In this document: positions 38,723 through 48,130 of the stretch, in pieces | Numbering within the stretch: position 1 is the first letter of the stretch | Layout: every line of letters begins with the position of its first letter | NCBI RefSeq assembly: GCF_008017805.1 | Contig: NZ_VRTT01000030.1 | Location: 1-64,000, forward strand | Length of the DNA stretch: 64,000 nt | Direction of reading: 5' to 3' | Origin: Paenibacillus sp. N3.4 | Lineage (GTDB): Bacteria; Bacillota; Bacilli; Paenibacillales; NBRC-103111 | Position numbers and translations under genes: made by a program | Notes under the pieces: model-generated | The model's database searches: none | Seen by the model: only the letters and a program-made list of their open reading frames with translations | Told to the model about the DNA's origin: nothing

Positions 38723-39142
38723 TTATTCAATACCAGGCTTGTATTTATGTACAAGTTCTCTCCAGCCAAAGTCACCGCGGTCTAATGCGCGAACGAGCAG
38801 TTCAGCTGTAGCTACATTCGTCGCACACGGAATCCCTTGAACATCGCATAAGCGTAGAAGCGCGATAATATCCGGCTCATGTGGTTGTGCCATTAGAGGA
38901 TCACGCAAAAAAATGATAAAATCCATCTCATTTTCAGCGACAAGGGCGCCAATTTGTTGGTCTCCGCCCAGAGGACCCGACATAAACCGATGAACGCTAA
39001 GATTTGTAGCATCCATAATTCTTTGTCCTGTCGTTCCCGTACCATACAACTTATGACCGTGAAATACATGCTCATAAGCAGTTACGAAATTCACCATTTC
39101 ATCTTTTTTACGATCGTGAGCAATTAATGCGATCTTCAACAT
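38723..39142 (-). CDS. mgsA: Methylglyoxal synthase
   Basis: Converts dihydroxyacetone phosphate to methylglyoxal. It has 139 residues. The family motifs are [16 protein letters not shown], the phosphate-binding GTGTTG, and [12 protein letters not shown], which contains the catalytic Asp. Methylglyoxal is detoxified with bacillithiol in Firmicutes, which fits the adjacent bsh genes. Start: ATG at 39142 with GGGAG upstream; a GTG four codons earlier is an alternative. Confidence 0.95.
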   Translation of the reverse strand: MLKIALIAHDRKKDEMVNFVTAYEHVFHGHKLYGTGTTGQRIMDATNLSVHRFMSGPLGGDQQIGALVAENEMDFIIFLRDPLMAQPHEPDIIALLRLCDVQGIPCATNVATAELLVRALDRGDFGWRELVHKYKPGIE

Positions 39143-39168
39143 GCAGATGTCCACTCCCTCAGGGCCTA

Positions 39169-39972
39169 TTAATCTATAAAATGCTCAAATCCGTAAATCA
39201 TTCCCTTATAAGTCATCACTTTACGAATAGCTATGGCTACGCCGGGCATATAGGCAGCGCGATCATAAGAATCATGTCTAATCTTTAATGCCTGCCCTGG
39301 CTCAGCCATCACAACTTCCTGTTGAGCGAAAATACCAGGCAGACGCACACTATGTATTCTAAATCCATTGTAATACCCACCGCGCGCACCTTCAATGGTT
39401 TCTTCTTCTTTGGGATTACCTTGACGAATTTCTTCTCTGACTTCAGCAATCAATTCAGCGGTTTTTACAGCAGTACCGGAAGGTGCATCCAACTTCTGAT
39501 CACCATGGTATTCAATAATTTCCAAGTGCGGAAAGTATTTGGAGGCTTGCGCCGCAAATTTCATCATCAAAATTGCTCCAATCGAGAAATTAGGAGCAAT
39601 TAATCCGCCGATACCTTTCTCTTGACACAGCTTGTCCAATTCAACAATTTGCTCCGGCGTGAAACCCGTTGTTCCCATGACAGGACGTATGCCAAGCTCA
39701 ATCGCTAAGTTCGTATGAGAAAAGGCTGTTTGCGGTCCTGTAAAATCAACTAAAACATCAGGCCTTAAATCTGTCAGAGCCTGCTCCAAATCGCTGCGCA
39801 TCAGGACTCCGCATTCTTCAAGGCCTACCATTTTACCTAAATCAACAGGTCCAGAAGATCGACTAATACCCGCTACCAATTCCATTTCGGGATCGGTCAG
39901 CACCGTCTTTACAACTTCTCGCCCCATTCTTCCGCTTGCCCCGATGACTGCTACTCGAATTTTTTGCTCCAT
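39169..39972 (-). CDS. dapB: 4-hydroxy-tetrahydrodipicolinate reductase
   Basis: NAD(P)H reductase of lysine and diaminopimelate synthesis, also needed for spore dipicolinate. It has 267 residues. The Rossmann motif is [16 protein letters not shown] and the substrate loop is [16 protein letters not shown]. In the usual E-x-H-H signature the second His is Gly here (IEYHGDQK), while the first His, the probable acid, is kept. Start: ATG at 39972. It lies upstream of mgsA and downstream of a TPR gene. Confidence 0.94.
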   Translation of the reverse strand: MEQKIRVAVIGASGRMGREVVKTVLTDPEMELVAGISRSSGPVDLGKMVGLEECGVLMRSDLEQALTDLRPDVLVDFTGPQTAFSHTNLAIELGIRPVMGTTGFTPEQIVELDKLCQEKGIGGLIAPNFSIGAILMMKFAAQASKYFPHLEIIEYHGDQKLDAPSGTAVKTAELIAEVREEIRQGNPKEEETIEGARGGYYNGFRIHSVRLPGIFAQQEVVMAEPGQALKIRHDSYDRAAYMPGVAIAIRKVMTYKGMIYGFEHFID

Positions 39973-40008
39973 GTCGTTGATAGCTCCTTGTTCTATATAT
40001 ATTTTCGT

Positions 40009-40509
40009 CTATTTCATTTTAAGTTGATAAAGAGCAGCTTTCTGCTTCGCTATCTCATGATGGGGTTCTAGGCGAATCGCTTCTTGAACCGTTTGATACG
40101 CTCTTGCGTAGTCTTTCCGTGAAGCGAAGGCCTCGCCAAGGATTAAATATGCCTCAATCGAGAGCGGATCCAAGGTTATGGCTTCTTTTAATAAAAAAAT
40201 CACACGTTCTGCATGTTCAGACTCCAAACTTAACTGCTTTAATGCTTTTTCGACTAATTCTCTTGCATGAAGGACCTGCAAATGATATCGGTATACCTCA
40301 TTCTCAACTTCCAGTTCCAGCGCTTTGGACGCATATTCAATCGCTTTAAGCAGCTTATTGCTTCTTGCGAATGTAATAGATAGCTTATAGTGATAGGCAG
40401 CATTGTTTGGCTCTGCAGCTATCGCTTCTTCAAACCATGCTATGGCTTTTTCGAAATCATGACCAAGTATGGATTCATAAGCTTTCTGTATTTGATTTTC
40501 TCCATTCAT
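40009..40509 (-). CDS. Tetratricopeptide-repeat protein
   Basis: A 166-residue protein made of about four TPR-like helix pairs, such as GHDFEKAIAWFEEAIAAEP and KDYARAYQTVQEAIRLEP. It has no signal peptide or enzyme motif. Start: ATG at 40509 behind GAAGGAGGA. Upstream codons in the same frame overlap the mazG-like gene and were rejected. Its role is unknown. It lies between the MazG-like gene and dapB. Confidence 0.78.
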   Translation of the reverse strand: MNGENQIQKAYESILGHDFEKAIAWFEEAIAAEPNNAAYHYKLSITFARSNKLLKAIEYASKALELEVENEVYRYHLQVLHARELVEKALKQLSLESEHAERVIFLLKEAITLDPLSIEAYLILGEAFASRKDYARAYQTVQEAIRLEPHHEIAKQKAALYQLKMK

Positions 40510-40573
40510 CTGCCCATCCTCCTTCTTCGAAAGTAAATCTCCCGCTAGCCAGGGATGGTATAGTTTATGAAGC

Positions 40574-40912
40574 TTATGTAGTTTCGGTGTTAATTTTGGT
40601 CCATCGGTTGGCATCACGTGTGTTAAATTTATGCATGACTTTCTCGTGTGCTTCCGTCAAATCAATGCCCAGCGAGTTGGCAAAACAGATAGTAATGAAG
40701 AGAATATCACCGAGCTCCAATTCGATCGAATTATCAGCTTCGGAGCTTTTCTTCGGTTTCTCCCCATGAGCATGATTGACTTCTCGGGCTAGTTCACCCA
40801 CTTCTTCCGTCATTCTGGCCAGCATCGCTAAAGGGCTGAAATAACCTTCCTTAAACTGGGAAATATAAGTATCAACCTCTTGTTGTATATCTTTAAGTGT
40901 ACGTTCCGACAT
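40574..40912 (-). CDS. MazG-like nucleotide pyrophosphohydrolase (YpjD-like)
   Basis: A 112-residue all-alpha NTP pyrophosphatase. The Mg-binding motif is MTEEVGELAREVNHAHGE (EExxE type) followed by ELGDILFITIC. It probably hydrolyses noncanonical dNTPs. B. subtilis has the equivalent gene ypjD directly upstream of dapB. Start: ATG at 40912 (MSERTLKDIQ) with GAAGGG upstream. Confidence 0.88.
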   Translation of the reverse strand: MSERTLKDIQQEVDTYISQFKEGYFSPLAMLARMTEEVGELAREVNHAHGEKPKKSSEADNSIELELGDILFITICFANSLGIDLTEAHEKVMHKFNTRDANRWTKINTETT

Positions 40913-41021
40913 GTTCACCCTTCTTTCTATCTTCTTCAACAGGCCATCGTTACTATGTTAAACTAAACAAGAAACGTTGACAAATTTTTTCGATTTCCAA
41001 TATGCTTATGGAGGAACGCGA

Positions 41022-41894
41022 ATGATCTTTAAAGAACGATTCACGGATCAGTTTACAAATGTCATCATGATCATGATCGGTACAGCCATATACGCTTTCG
41101 GCTTGCATTATTTTGTTATTTCCAATGAGTTAATGGAGGGTGGATTAACAGGCGTATCCTTACTGCTCAAGTACGTATTAAACATACCTCCATCTATCTC
41201 CACTTTGTTATTCAATATTCCTCTCTTCTATATCGGTTGGAAAAACTTCGGCAGAGGTCCGATGCTGTATACTATCCTTGGTGTATTGTCGCTGTCCTTC
41301 TTTCTATGGATTATGGAAATTCTCATCCGAATTGGCTTTCTGATCCCCTTTCACACCACTCAGGATTACTTCCTTGCAACGCTCTATGCCGGTATTACGC
41401 TTGGGACTGGACTCGGGTTGGTGTTCCGTTTCGGTGGCACAACAGGAGGTTCTGACATTCTTGCCCGTATAGGACACAAGAAGAAAGGATGGAGTGTCGG
41501 ACAAGTCATCCTTATCATCGATGTCATTGTCATCGGCTCCTCCTTTCTCTATTTACCTAAAGAAAAAGTTCTCTATTCGCTTGTTGCCGTATTCGTTACT
41601 TCACGCATCATTGACTACATTTCTGAAGGGGCTTACGCCGCTAAAGCCTTTACGATTATAACCGATCACGCAGGCAGCTTGGCACAATCCATTACGAAGG
41701 AGCTGGACAGAGGTGTAACCCTCTTTCCGGCTAAAGGCGCCTATTCCGGCCATCAAAAAGAAGTTGTGTATTGCGTGGTGTATCGTTATGAAACAAGACG
41801 GCTTCGTGAGCTCATTAAAGCTATGGATCCCAGCGCTTTTATTATTATCGGGGACGTGCATGATGTGATTGGCGAAGGCTTCAAAACGCAATAA
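41022..41894 (+). CDS. YitT-family membrane protein (DUF161/DUF2179)
   Basis: A 290-residue protein with about five to six membrane segments in residues 15-190. A C-terminal cytoplasmic DUF2179 domain follows (VTLFPAKGAYSGHQKEVVY, IKAMDPSAFIIIGDVHDVIGE). The FRFGGTTGGSDI segment is typical of the family. Its function is not settled; some members are linked to ion or sulphur-metabolite transport. Start: ATG at 41022 with GGAGGAA. It faces opposite to both neighbours, unlike the ypjC position in B. subtilis. Confidence 0.85.
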   Translation: MIFKERFTDQFTNVIMIMIGTAIYAFGLHYFVISNELMEGGLTGVSLLLKYVLNIPPSISTLLFNIPLFYIGWKNFGRGPMLYTILGVLSLSFFLWIMEILIRIGFLIPFHTTQDYFLATLYAGITLGTGLGLVFRFGGTTGGSDILARIGHKKKGWSVGQVILIIDVIVIGSSFLYLPKEKVLYSLVAVFVTSRIIDYISEGAYAAKAFTIITDHAGSLAQSITKELDRGVTLFPAKGAYSGHQKEVVYCVVYRYETRRLRELIKAMDPSAFIIIGDVHDVIGEGFKTQ

Positions 41895-41948
41895 AGCAGC
41901 AAAAAGTTGAGAGGCTTTTTCAAGCGATCTCAACCTTTTTGCTGCTTT
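41893..41948. terminator. Bidirectional terminator between yitT-like gene and ypjB
   Basis: AAAGCAGC...GTTGAGA and TCTCAAC...GCTGCTTT pair with an A run and a T run inside the stem, so it can act for both converging genes. Confidence 0.75.
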
Positions 41949-42825
41949 ACCTATTTTCACTTTCTTTGGTCTGCTTCATGGAAACAATGTGCCTTCCTGA
42001 TTGATACATTCTCCAACCAGCAAATGAAAGGACACTTACGATGATAAGGCCAATTCCTAATGACCAAATAATTGGTTGTCTTGGATCTGTGATTGGAACG
42101 AAAGCCATTGCATCCTTATTTCTCATGAACAGCTCATTAATGATGCGATCGAAATGATCCAGGCCTGACTCTAGTTGACGAAGCGGTAATGGGGAGGTAT
42201 CTAAATTCGAACGGATATGGACCAGAATAGAATCCAATTGTTCTACCGATCCCGCATCTCGACTAATGAGTATGGAGGGCCGAATTACAGCGATGTGTTG
42301 AGAAAGCTTGCCAAAATTTGTTATGGCTTCCTGCTTTTTATTCACTCTTATCGCTTCACTGAGGCCAATCCTGTCATCTTGCAGCACTTTATAATATTGA
42401 AGCCACATAGGCTGATTTTTATGCGTTAAGGCGTCCGTAGCTAGACGAATTTTGGCAACCGCGATTTGTCCATCTTCCGGAGAATACTTCACTGCATTAT
42501 AAACCCGCTTCGCCTGCGTAATCGTTTCAGTCAATGCGTTCAGCCCTTCTACAGAAGTAATCCCCTCAAAATGGATCTTTGGAATCTGATCCGACAATTG
42601 CATGAGCTTGCTGCGCGCTTCGATAACTTGGCCATCCATCGTGTTCTTGTACATCTCATCGGCAATTTGGTTCAAAAATTGTATTTTCTGAATCTCCGCA
42701 GCATTCGCAACCGGGACAGTTTGGATGCTTGTCCTGCTGGCACCCGCGCATGCAGCGCTTATTGTAATCATGAGTGTCAACATAAGTGCAGTGGTGAACC
42801 GTTTCACTAAGGTAACATGAAACAT
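41947..42825 (-). CDS. ypjB: Sporulation protein YpjB
   Basis: A 292-residue protein of the YpjB family. It has an N-terminal signal segment (about residues 8-28, ending ISAACAGAS), a helical extracellular body, and a C-terminal membrane segment near 255-275 (IIWSLGIGLIIVSVLSFAGW). In B. subtilis the gene is expressed in sporulation, and its molecular role is unknown. Start: ATG at 42825 with GAAGGAGG. It lies next to ypjA and qcrC as in B. subtilis. Confidence 0.85.
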   Translation of the reverse strand: MFHVTLVKRFTTALMLTLMITISAACAGASRTSIQTVPVANAAEIQKIQFLNQIADEMYKNTMDGQVIEARSKLMQLSDQIPKIHFEGITSVEGLNALTETITQAKRVYNAVKYSPEDGQIAVAKIRLATDALTHKNQPMWLQYYKVLQDDRIGLSEAIRVNKKQEAITNFGKLSQHIAVIRPSILISRDAGSVEQLDSILVHIRSNLDTSPLPLRQLESGLDHFDRIINELFMRNKDAMAFVPITDPRQPIIWSLGIGLIIVSVLSFAGWRMYQSGRHIVSMKQTKESENR

Positions 42826-42888
42826 GGGACATCCCTCCTTCACCATCATCATATGGAGGTTTGTCCCAATTTAGACCAGTGAACGATG

Positions 42889-43551
42889 TCACTTATTATT
42901 CTTTTTTTCACGCAAAAGCAGACATACAATCGAAATTAAAATGCCTAAAACACTTAATCCTATCGTGAACCATTGGATCGTGAATAGATATGGATGGAGA
43001 ACTTCAGAGAGCCATGGAAACGTTCCTTTTTGATAGTCCATGAAATCATTCGAAAATGACCAGATTGCCACAAGACAGATTGCAGTCAAACCATAGGTGT
43101 ACCAACGTACAAACAGAAGGACTTCCAACGCCATCGCCAAGTGAGAAATCGTCAACATCCAGCCATCCCAACCTACTGGAACATCCAACCAAGCTCCAGC
43201 CCAAATCATGGTTACGGCCCATATCCCATACTTGAATGAAGTAATAAGTGCAAACGCTTCAATAAAGCCGCGCAATGCCTTGTACGCTTTACTTCGTGGC
43301 TTGTCGAAAGCTCGATCCGCTAACAAATAACCAACTGACAACGTAAAGAACAAGCTTGCAGTCGGACTATCCGGTACAAATAACACATACCCTATCGGAT
43401 GTTGAGCAATCGTTTCGATCATTTGAGCCCAGTACCATTCATAGCCATATACCGTGCCTAAGAAGTTAAAAATAAAAAATAACCATAGCATGGTTTTACT
43501 CAATAAAAAAGACTTGCTCCAAAATAATGAAAAGGACAACCCTTGCCGCAA
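42889..43551 (-). CDS. ypjA: DUF1405 membrane protein YpjA
   Basis: A 220-residue integral membrane protein with about six hydrophobic segments. It belongs to the DUF1405 family found downstream of qcrABC in Bacillales. No catalytic motif is known. The start is TTG at 43549-43551 with a strong AGAGGAGG 9-10 bases upstream. A role linked to respiration or sporulation is suggested only by position. Confidence 0.82.
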   Translation of the reverse strand: MRQGLSFSLFWSKSFLLSKTMLWLFFIFNFLGTVYGYEWYWAQMIETIAQHPIGYVLFVPDSPTASLFFTLSVGYLLADRAFDKPRSKAYKALRGFIEAFALITSFKYGIWAVTMIWAGAWLDVPVGWDGWMLTISHLAMALEVLLFVRWYTYGLTAICLVAIWSFSNDFMDYQKGTFPWLSEVLHPYLFTIQWFTIGLSVLGILISIVCLLLREKKNNK

Positions 43552-43577
43552 CGAAGCTCCTCCTCTGGGCCTATCGA

Positions 43578-43612
43578 TTTAAAAAAACCTGATCGCTTCC
43601 GCGATCAGGTTC
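43578..43612 (-). terminator. qcrABC operon terminator
   Basis: ACCTGATCGC and GCGATCAGGT close on a TTCC loop and are followed on the minus strand by TTTTTTT. It lies just after the qcrC stop codon. Confidence 0.85.
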
Positions 43613-43618
43613 TGTTTT

Positions 43619-44509
43619 TTATTGCGCTTTTTGCTTCGACAACCAATCCGCAAGCTTATCAATATCAGCATCTGAGAAGCCTTTATCAATGTTCGCTTGA
43701 TATTGTTTACCCATGTTGCCTTTACCATTTTTGATGATACCCAGAATTTCTTCTTTGGAATGCTTATCACCAACACCTAGCAAAGCAGGTACGCCTGAAG
43801 CTGGCATTCCTTTAAGTCCAGCACCGTGGCAAGACAAGCAAGTCGCCTTCTTATACAGTTCTGCACCAGGATCATCCGCAGCCACAATCGCAGCAGCTTT
43901 CTTCGTTTCTTTGGAAGCGCCGCCGCCTGCAGCTGCACCCTTATTCGCGTGTAATTCTTCCTCACGCTTGATGTGCTCAGGAATGATGTTTTTCTCTTTT
44001 AATTCAACTTGGTAATGTGACCATGATGTATACGTCAAGTACGTACATGCTACCAAGGACAAAATCATCAAAGATGATGCAATCGGTCTTCTGTAGAAAC
44101 GACGCTCTTTACCTGTGTCTAAGAATGGAGCAAGAAGTAAGCCTCCAAACAGCAAACCAGGTACAACTACCGCTCCAAGAACGACGTAATCTCCTGATGT
44201 ATAGGGGTATTTCAGCAATTGATACATGAATAAGAAGTACCAATCCGGCATTGGAATGAAAGCTGTGTTTTTAGGATCCGCAGGATAACCTAGCGGAGCT
44301 GGATCGGACATAACTAGTACTAGCATACCGACTAGAACAACTACACCAACCATCCATTCTTTCAACAAGAAGTTAGGAATGAACGCTTCTGATTTTCCCG
44401 GATATGCAGAATAATCTCTAGGAATCAGTCGTTGCTCTTGAGATTTCTTAACTACGCGGGAATCTCCTACGTAAACGATTTTTTCGTCAGACTTATGACC
44501 ATGCGCCAC
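43619..44509 (-). CDS. qcrC: Menaquinol-cytochrome c reductase cytochrome b/c subunit
   Basis: The 296-residue QcrC of Firmicutes bc complexes: the subunit IV-like half of cytochrome b joined to a cytochrome c domain. The quinol-site motif is MPDWYFLF. Three to four membrane segments lie in residues 40-170. A Lys/Ala-rich linker leads to a c-type heme site CLSCH (about residue 227), with a Met ligand near MGKQYQ. It transfers electrons from menaquinol toward cytochrome c in the membrane. It ends the qcrA-qcrB-qcrC operon. Confidence 0.94.
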   Translation of the reverse strand: MAHGHKSDEKIVYVGDSRVVKKSQEQRLIPRDYSAYPGKSEAFIPNFLLKEWMVGVVVLVGMLVLVMSDPAPLGYPADPKNTAFIPMPDWYFLFMYQLLKYPYTSGDYVVLGAVVVPGLLFGGLLLAPFLDTGKERRFYRRPIASSLMILSLVACTYLTYTSWSHYQVELKEKNIIPEHIKREEELHANKGAAAGGGASKETKKAAAIVAADDPGAELYKKATCLSCHGAGLKGMPASGVPALLGVGDKHSKEEILGIIKNGKGNMGKQYQANIDKGFSDADIDKLADWLSKQKAQ

Positions 44510-44528
44510 GCAATGACCCTCCTTTCAA

Positions 44529-45199
44529 TTATAGCGGTCCGGAAATACCTTGTTTGCGAATCATAAAGAAATGTCCGGCAAGCAAAGCGAGCAGAACGCC
44601 CGGCAGGAAGAATACATGAATGGCGAAGAAACGAGTCAGTGTTTGTGCGCCAACAATATCTCCACCTTGCAGCAATGTCTCAATGTACGGTCCCGCGAGC
44701 GTACGGACGCTGCAATCTTCATACCTACTTGCGTAGCAAAGTACGCTTTGTTATCCCATGGAAGCAGATAGCCGGTAAAACCAAGCCCTAACATAACGAA
44801 GAAAATGAGCATGCCTACCACCCAGTTCATTTCACGTGGCGCTTTATAAGAACCAGTGAAGAACACGCGCAGGGTATGTAAAAACATCATAACAATAACT
44901 AAACTAGCTCCCCAGTGGTGCATACCTCTAACGATTACACCGAAAGCTACTTTATGTTGTAAGTAATCAACACTCGCATAAGCGTTGATAATATCAGGTG
45001 TGTAATACATCGTTAAAAACATACCTGACAAAATTTGAATGACTGTAATGAAAAACGTCAGTCCGCCGAAACAATATACGAACGCAGAAAAATGATGAGC
45101 AGGGTTAACGTGCTCAGGAACCTCGTGGTCTGCTACATCCCTCCACATTGGCGTAATATCAAGACGTTCGTCAATCCAGTTGTATACGTTTTTAAACAT
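44529..45199 (-). pseudogene. qcrB: Menaquinol-cytochrome c reductase cytochrome b subunit, frameshifted by one base
   Basis: A cytochrome b6-like subunit with four membrane helices and bis-histidine hemes (HHFSAFVYCFGG and RGMHHWGASLV...FLHTLRVF carry the His ligands). The frame is lost after VGMKIAASV at about 44697-44705. There one C seems missing, so that VPLAGPYIETLLQGGDIVGA becomes VRSRDRTLRH. Restoring it gives 223 residues ending MIRKQGISGPL, the expected size. The gene lies between qcrA and qcrC. Confidence 0.92.
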
Positions 45200-45216
45200 C
45201 TGATCGTGACGCCTCC

Positions 45217-45762
45217 TTATACTCTTGTGTTAGCATGCAGTTGTCCCACGTAAACGAAACCATTTTCAACTTTGGTTGTGTACTCGTCCAATGGTTTCGG
45301 TGCTACCGCAAGGTTCTTCCCATCTTGGGTATAGTGAGCACCATGACATGGACAGAAGTACTGATCCTTGTAAGCTGGATTATCATTCCAGTTTACCGTA
45401 CATCCGAGATGCTTACAGGTTGGATTCAATGCAAAGATCTTGCCGCCGCTGTCTTTGGAAATCCACGCAACCAGTTCAGCATCACTTTCGTACCATCCAT
45501 CTACTTGATGAACTTGAAACGTAAACGCTTGTGGAGCATTTGTAATTTTACTTTCTTCGACAACTTTAATCCAATCCGATGCTTTCTTAGATTGAAGGAC
45601 AGGGTCTACGGCAAACCTTATCATCGGAATGATAATACCGGCGCCCATGAATCCCCCAGCGCCACCAAGGGTGTAAGAAAGAAATTGTCGACGAGACATT
45701 TCGCGTTTGGTCCCGGGTTTCTTCCCATGCTGCTCTTCAATGTGATTGTTGTGATCACTCAT
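45217..45762 (-). CDS. qcrA: Menaquinol-cytochrome c reductase Rieske iron-sulphur subunit
   Basis: The Rieske 2Fe-2S protein, 181 residues. The cluster ligands are in CKHLGCTVNW and CPCHGAHY. An N-terminal twin-arginine-type stretch SRRQFL precedes a membrane anchor (GGAGGFMGAGIIIPMI). It is the first gene of the operon. Start: ATG at 45762 behind a purine-rich AGGGTAGACCTGAG stretch. Confidence 0.95.
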   Translation of the reverse strand: MSDHNNHIEEQHGKKPGTKREMSRRQFLSYTLGGAGGFMGAGIIIPMIRFAVDPVLQSKKASDWIKVVEESKITNAPQAFTFQVHQVDGWYESDAELVAWISKDSGGKIFALNPTCKHLGCTVNWNDNPAYKDQYFCPCHGAHYTQDGKNLAVAPKPLDEYTTKVENGFVYVGQLHANTRV

Positions 45763-45868
45763 TCTCAGGTCTACCCTCCTACATTGGCCGATGTCAGAAC
45801 CCTCTTAGACATCAGTTACCTCTATCACGTGTCGTTCGACATTACACTACATAACTAGGACATTACTA

Positions 45869-45897
45869 ATAATAGCCTACGACTACTAGGTCGTCAA
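45869..45897 (-). promoter_or_regulatory. Sigma-A promoter of qcrABC with inverted repeat in the spacer
   Basis: On the minus strand TTGACG (45892-45897) and TATTAT (45869-45874) are 17 bp apart, about 105 bp before qcrA. ACGAC-N6-GTCGT (45880-45895) overlaps the spacer and -35. It is a possible operator, though no known repressor consensus was matched. Confidence 0.55.
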
Positions 45898-46043
45898 GAA
45901 TCCATAACTCCTTTTGAGCGATTGAAATCTTGGCCTTCGGACAAATTTTAACGAAATTGTCACAACTTTTTGGTAGCCACAGAGATCCATTACTCCCCTT
46001 ATCCTGCGCATTTTTTTTCCAATAATACGCTTTTGTATGAAAG

Positions 46044-46475
46044 TTAATCAACTTGCTGCCATAATTGCTGCACTTGTTTGCTGATACTTGACTTCATCTC
46101 GACAGATTGGCTTGTCCATTGCTCCATATCCAGGATAATCATCAAGTCTGTATCATCCGCTTTCCATTGCGCTGCTTCTGTATGTATAGAAAGCACAATC
46201 ACATAACGAAATCCTGAACGCTTAAGACGAAGAGAGATGGTTTGCAACTGCTCCCTCATATCCGCTCCCGCTATGTAATGCAGCGCCGGATAGGTCACGA
46301 CTCTTCCTTTATAGGGAAGCTCGATGGTTTCAAGCGCATCACGCAATTGCTCCAAAGATCTTGTTACCTGCGCGGGGTCTTCAAAACCTGTCAAACCGGT
46401 TATTGGGAGCAAGCAAGTATCTAAATATGGTTTCAAATCCGGCCATTCTTGCACAGGTATTTCATTAAATTTCAA
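46044..46475 (-). CDS. ypiF: DUF2487 protein YpiF
   Basis: A 143-residue cytoplasmic protein of the DUF2487 family, found upstream of qcrA in Bacillales. Features are FNEIPVQEWPDLKPYLDTCL at the N-terminus and the central GRVVTYPALHY. Its function is unknown. It may act in biogenesis of the bc complex, suggested only by conserved adjacency. Start: ATG with GGGGAGGTACC upstream. Confidence 0.82.
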   Translation of the reverse strand: MKFNEIPVQEWPDLKPYLDTCLLPITGLTGFEDPAQVTRSLEQLRDALETIELPYKGRVVTYPALHYIAGADMREQLQTISLRLKRSGFRYVIVLSIHTEAAQWKADDTDLMIILDMEQWTSQSVEMKSSISKQVQQLWQQVD

Positions 46476-46547
46476 AAGATGGTACCTCCCCTATCATTTA
46501 CAAAAGCTGATCTTGCTATGTAAGCTGATTCGAACTCTTCTTGTACT

Positions 46548-47585
46548 TTAATCCGTCCTTACCGGGCTGTCAATGACTAGCCCAGTTTGTCCTCGCAATG
46601 CTTCCATGGCATTATCCAGATCCTTTTCCTTAATCACAATATATGGGCTCTCCCACTCACCGTCCAAATGAATAAAGTTGACAGCCGATGGTTTCAAATC
46701 TCGATACGAACTCATATAGGTGCGAAGTTCATCCGCGGGAACATCCGTTTTAATGGTCTCCCCGATAATATCGAGTACTTTCCCCCAAGCAGCAAGTCCA
46801 TTTAGCGAAGTCATTTTATCCAGTAATTGATTCAGCACAAGCTGCTCTCTTTGGTTGCGTTCGATATCAGAAGATTCCGCGGTGCCTAAATTCGATTTGC
46901 GATAACGAACATAGTCAAGCACCTGTTTGCCATCCAGCAGTTGACTTCCTCTATTTAAATGAATATGGGTACCATCACTGTCATCCTCATATCGCATATC
47001 CATTTCTACGTCGATCATCATTCCTCCAAATTGATCGACTAACCGGCGAAAGCCTTCAAAATTGATTATTGCCATATAGTCTATAGGCACTTGATATATG
47101 TCGCTAAACATTTTTTTTGTTTCCATTAAAGCTGTCTGTTTGTTTTTATTATAATTATAGGCATAGAAATAATTCGCTTTGTGTGAAGTTTCCAAACCTG
47201 ACTTTGCAGACGTGATTTCAAGATCTCTGGGGATGGAAACAATCGTTGCCTGATGCGAAATTGGATTGACACTCGCAAGCATTAAGACATCCGTATTCAG
47301 AGACCCGTCACTTCCTTCTCTCTCGTCTACAGCCGCTAAAAGAAAAGTAATCGGTTTATTCAATGCTTTCGTGACATGCTGGACTGGGATGATGTTATTT
47401 ACATTTACTCCGCTCTGATTCTGCCTAACACTAGGATCTTGCGCAGCTATATGATTGATCGTTTGATTTACTTTGTTATAAATGAAAGCGGCATAAACGG
47501 AAACCGAAGCAGCGAGCAGACCGAAGATCATTAGGGATATGACAATTGGCTTTCGTAATCTCGGTTTTTTTATTCGTTTGTTCAT
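46548..47585 (-). CDS. LytR-CpsA-Psr family cell-wall glycopolymer ligase
   Basis: A membrane-anchored LCP protein of 345 residues that likely attaches teichoic or other glycopolymers to peptidoglycan. A positively charged N-terminus is followed by one membrane segment (about 16-38). The LCP domain has DVLMLASVNP, the conserved Arg in IVSIPRDLEI, and DYVRYRKSNL. Start: ATG at 47585 with AGAGG; a GTG three codons earlier is possible. It is not part of the conserved B. subtilis order at this position, where ypiA and ypiB would come next to ypiF. Confidence 0.9.
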   Translation of the reverse strand: MNKRIKKPRLRKPIVISLMIFGLLAASVSVYAAFIYNKVNQTINHIAAQDPSVRQNQSGVNVNNIIPVQHVTKALNKPITFLLAAVDEREGSDGSLNTDVLMLASVNPISHQATIVSIPRDLEITSAKSGLETSHKANYFYAYNYNKNKQTALMETKKMFSDIYQVPIDYMAIINFEGFRRLVDQFGGMMIDVEMDMRYEDDSDGTHIHLNRGSQLLDGKQVLDYVRYRKSNLGTAESSDIERNQREQLVLNQLLDKMTSLNGLAAWGKVLDIIGETIKTDVPADELRTYMSSYRDLKPSAVNFIHLDGEWESPYIVIKEKDLDNAMEALRGQTGLVIDSPVRTD

Positions 47586-47671
47586 AGAAAACACCTCTTG
47601 TATGTAGTCATTCTTTATTAAATGGACGCAATCACAGCTGAATTTAGTTCTTTTTTAGACAATAGACAACA

Positions 47672-47709
47672 AAAAAAGATGTAGGAGCAGCGTCCCTACA
47701 TCTTTTTAT
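47672..47709 (-). terminator. Terminator of the IDEAL-domain gene
   Basis: GATGTAGG and CCTACATC pair around a nine-base loop, with an A run on one side and TTTTT on the other. It lies about 30 bp past the stop codon. Confidence 0.75.
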
Positions 47710-47737
47710 TCATTCTTATTTCATCTACCAACACATA

Positions 47738-48130
47738 CTACCCCATAGATTGTATGGTTCTAAGCTCTGATGTGAGTGCCAGAAAAGTAGCTTGATCCCC
47801 TTTTGCTAATGCACAATCAATCTCTTTATAGAGATTTTCTTCTTTATGTTTGCGTATGGCGTCATCCCAAACCATTTCCGCGAAAAGTGCCAGCAGCGCA
47901 TCGTTAGATACATTCATTTTTCCCATGAGACCTACCTCCAAATGTTGTCCGCGGTTTGTCAGGAGCTTCATTTTCGCAGAAATAAGTAAAACTAAAAATC
48001 TTGTGTATGCTCCTACTTCATCATATTCATTCAGCCCTTGAAAGCTTCCATCAAACGCCCGTTTCAGCAGGAATGTGCCTTTACCTAATTGCCTTACTTT
48101 CGGTACGTCATCTGCTTTATTGCTCCGCAT
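47738..48130 (-). CDS. IDEAL-domain protein (YpiB-like)
   Basis: A 130-residue protein. The C-terminal KEIDCALAKGDQATFLALT stretch is an IDEAL domain, which in other Bacillales proteins takes part in protein binding and regulated proteolysis. The middle part (LISAKMKLLTNRGQHLEVGL) resembles the YpiB/UPF0302 region. The start is uncertain: ATG at 48130 is given, and a TTG three codons upstream is possible. Both fall close to or inside the end of the upstream gene, so the two are coupled. Function is not established. Confidence 0.7.
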   Translation of the reverse strand: MRSNKADDVPKVRQLGKGTFLLKRAFDGSFQGLNEYDEVGAYTRFLVLLISAKMKLLTNRGQHLEVGLMGKMNVSNDALLALFAEMVWDDAIRKHKEENLYKEIDCALAKGDQATFLALTSELRTIQSMG

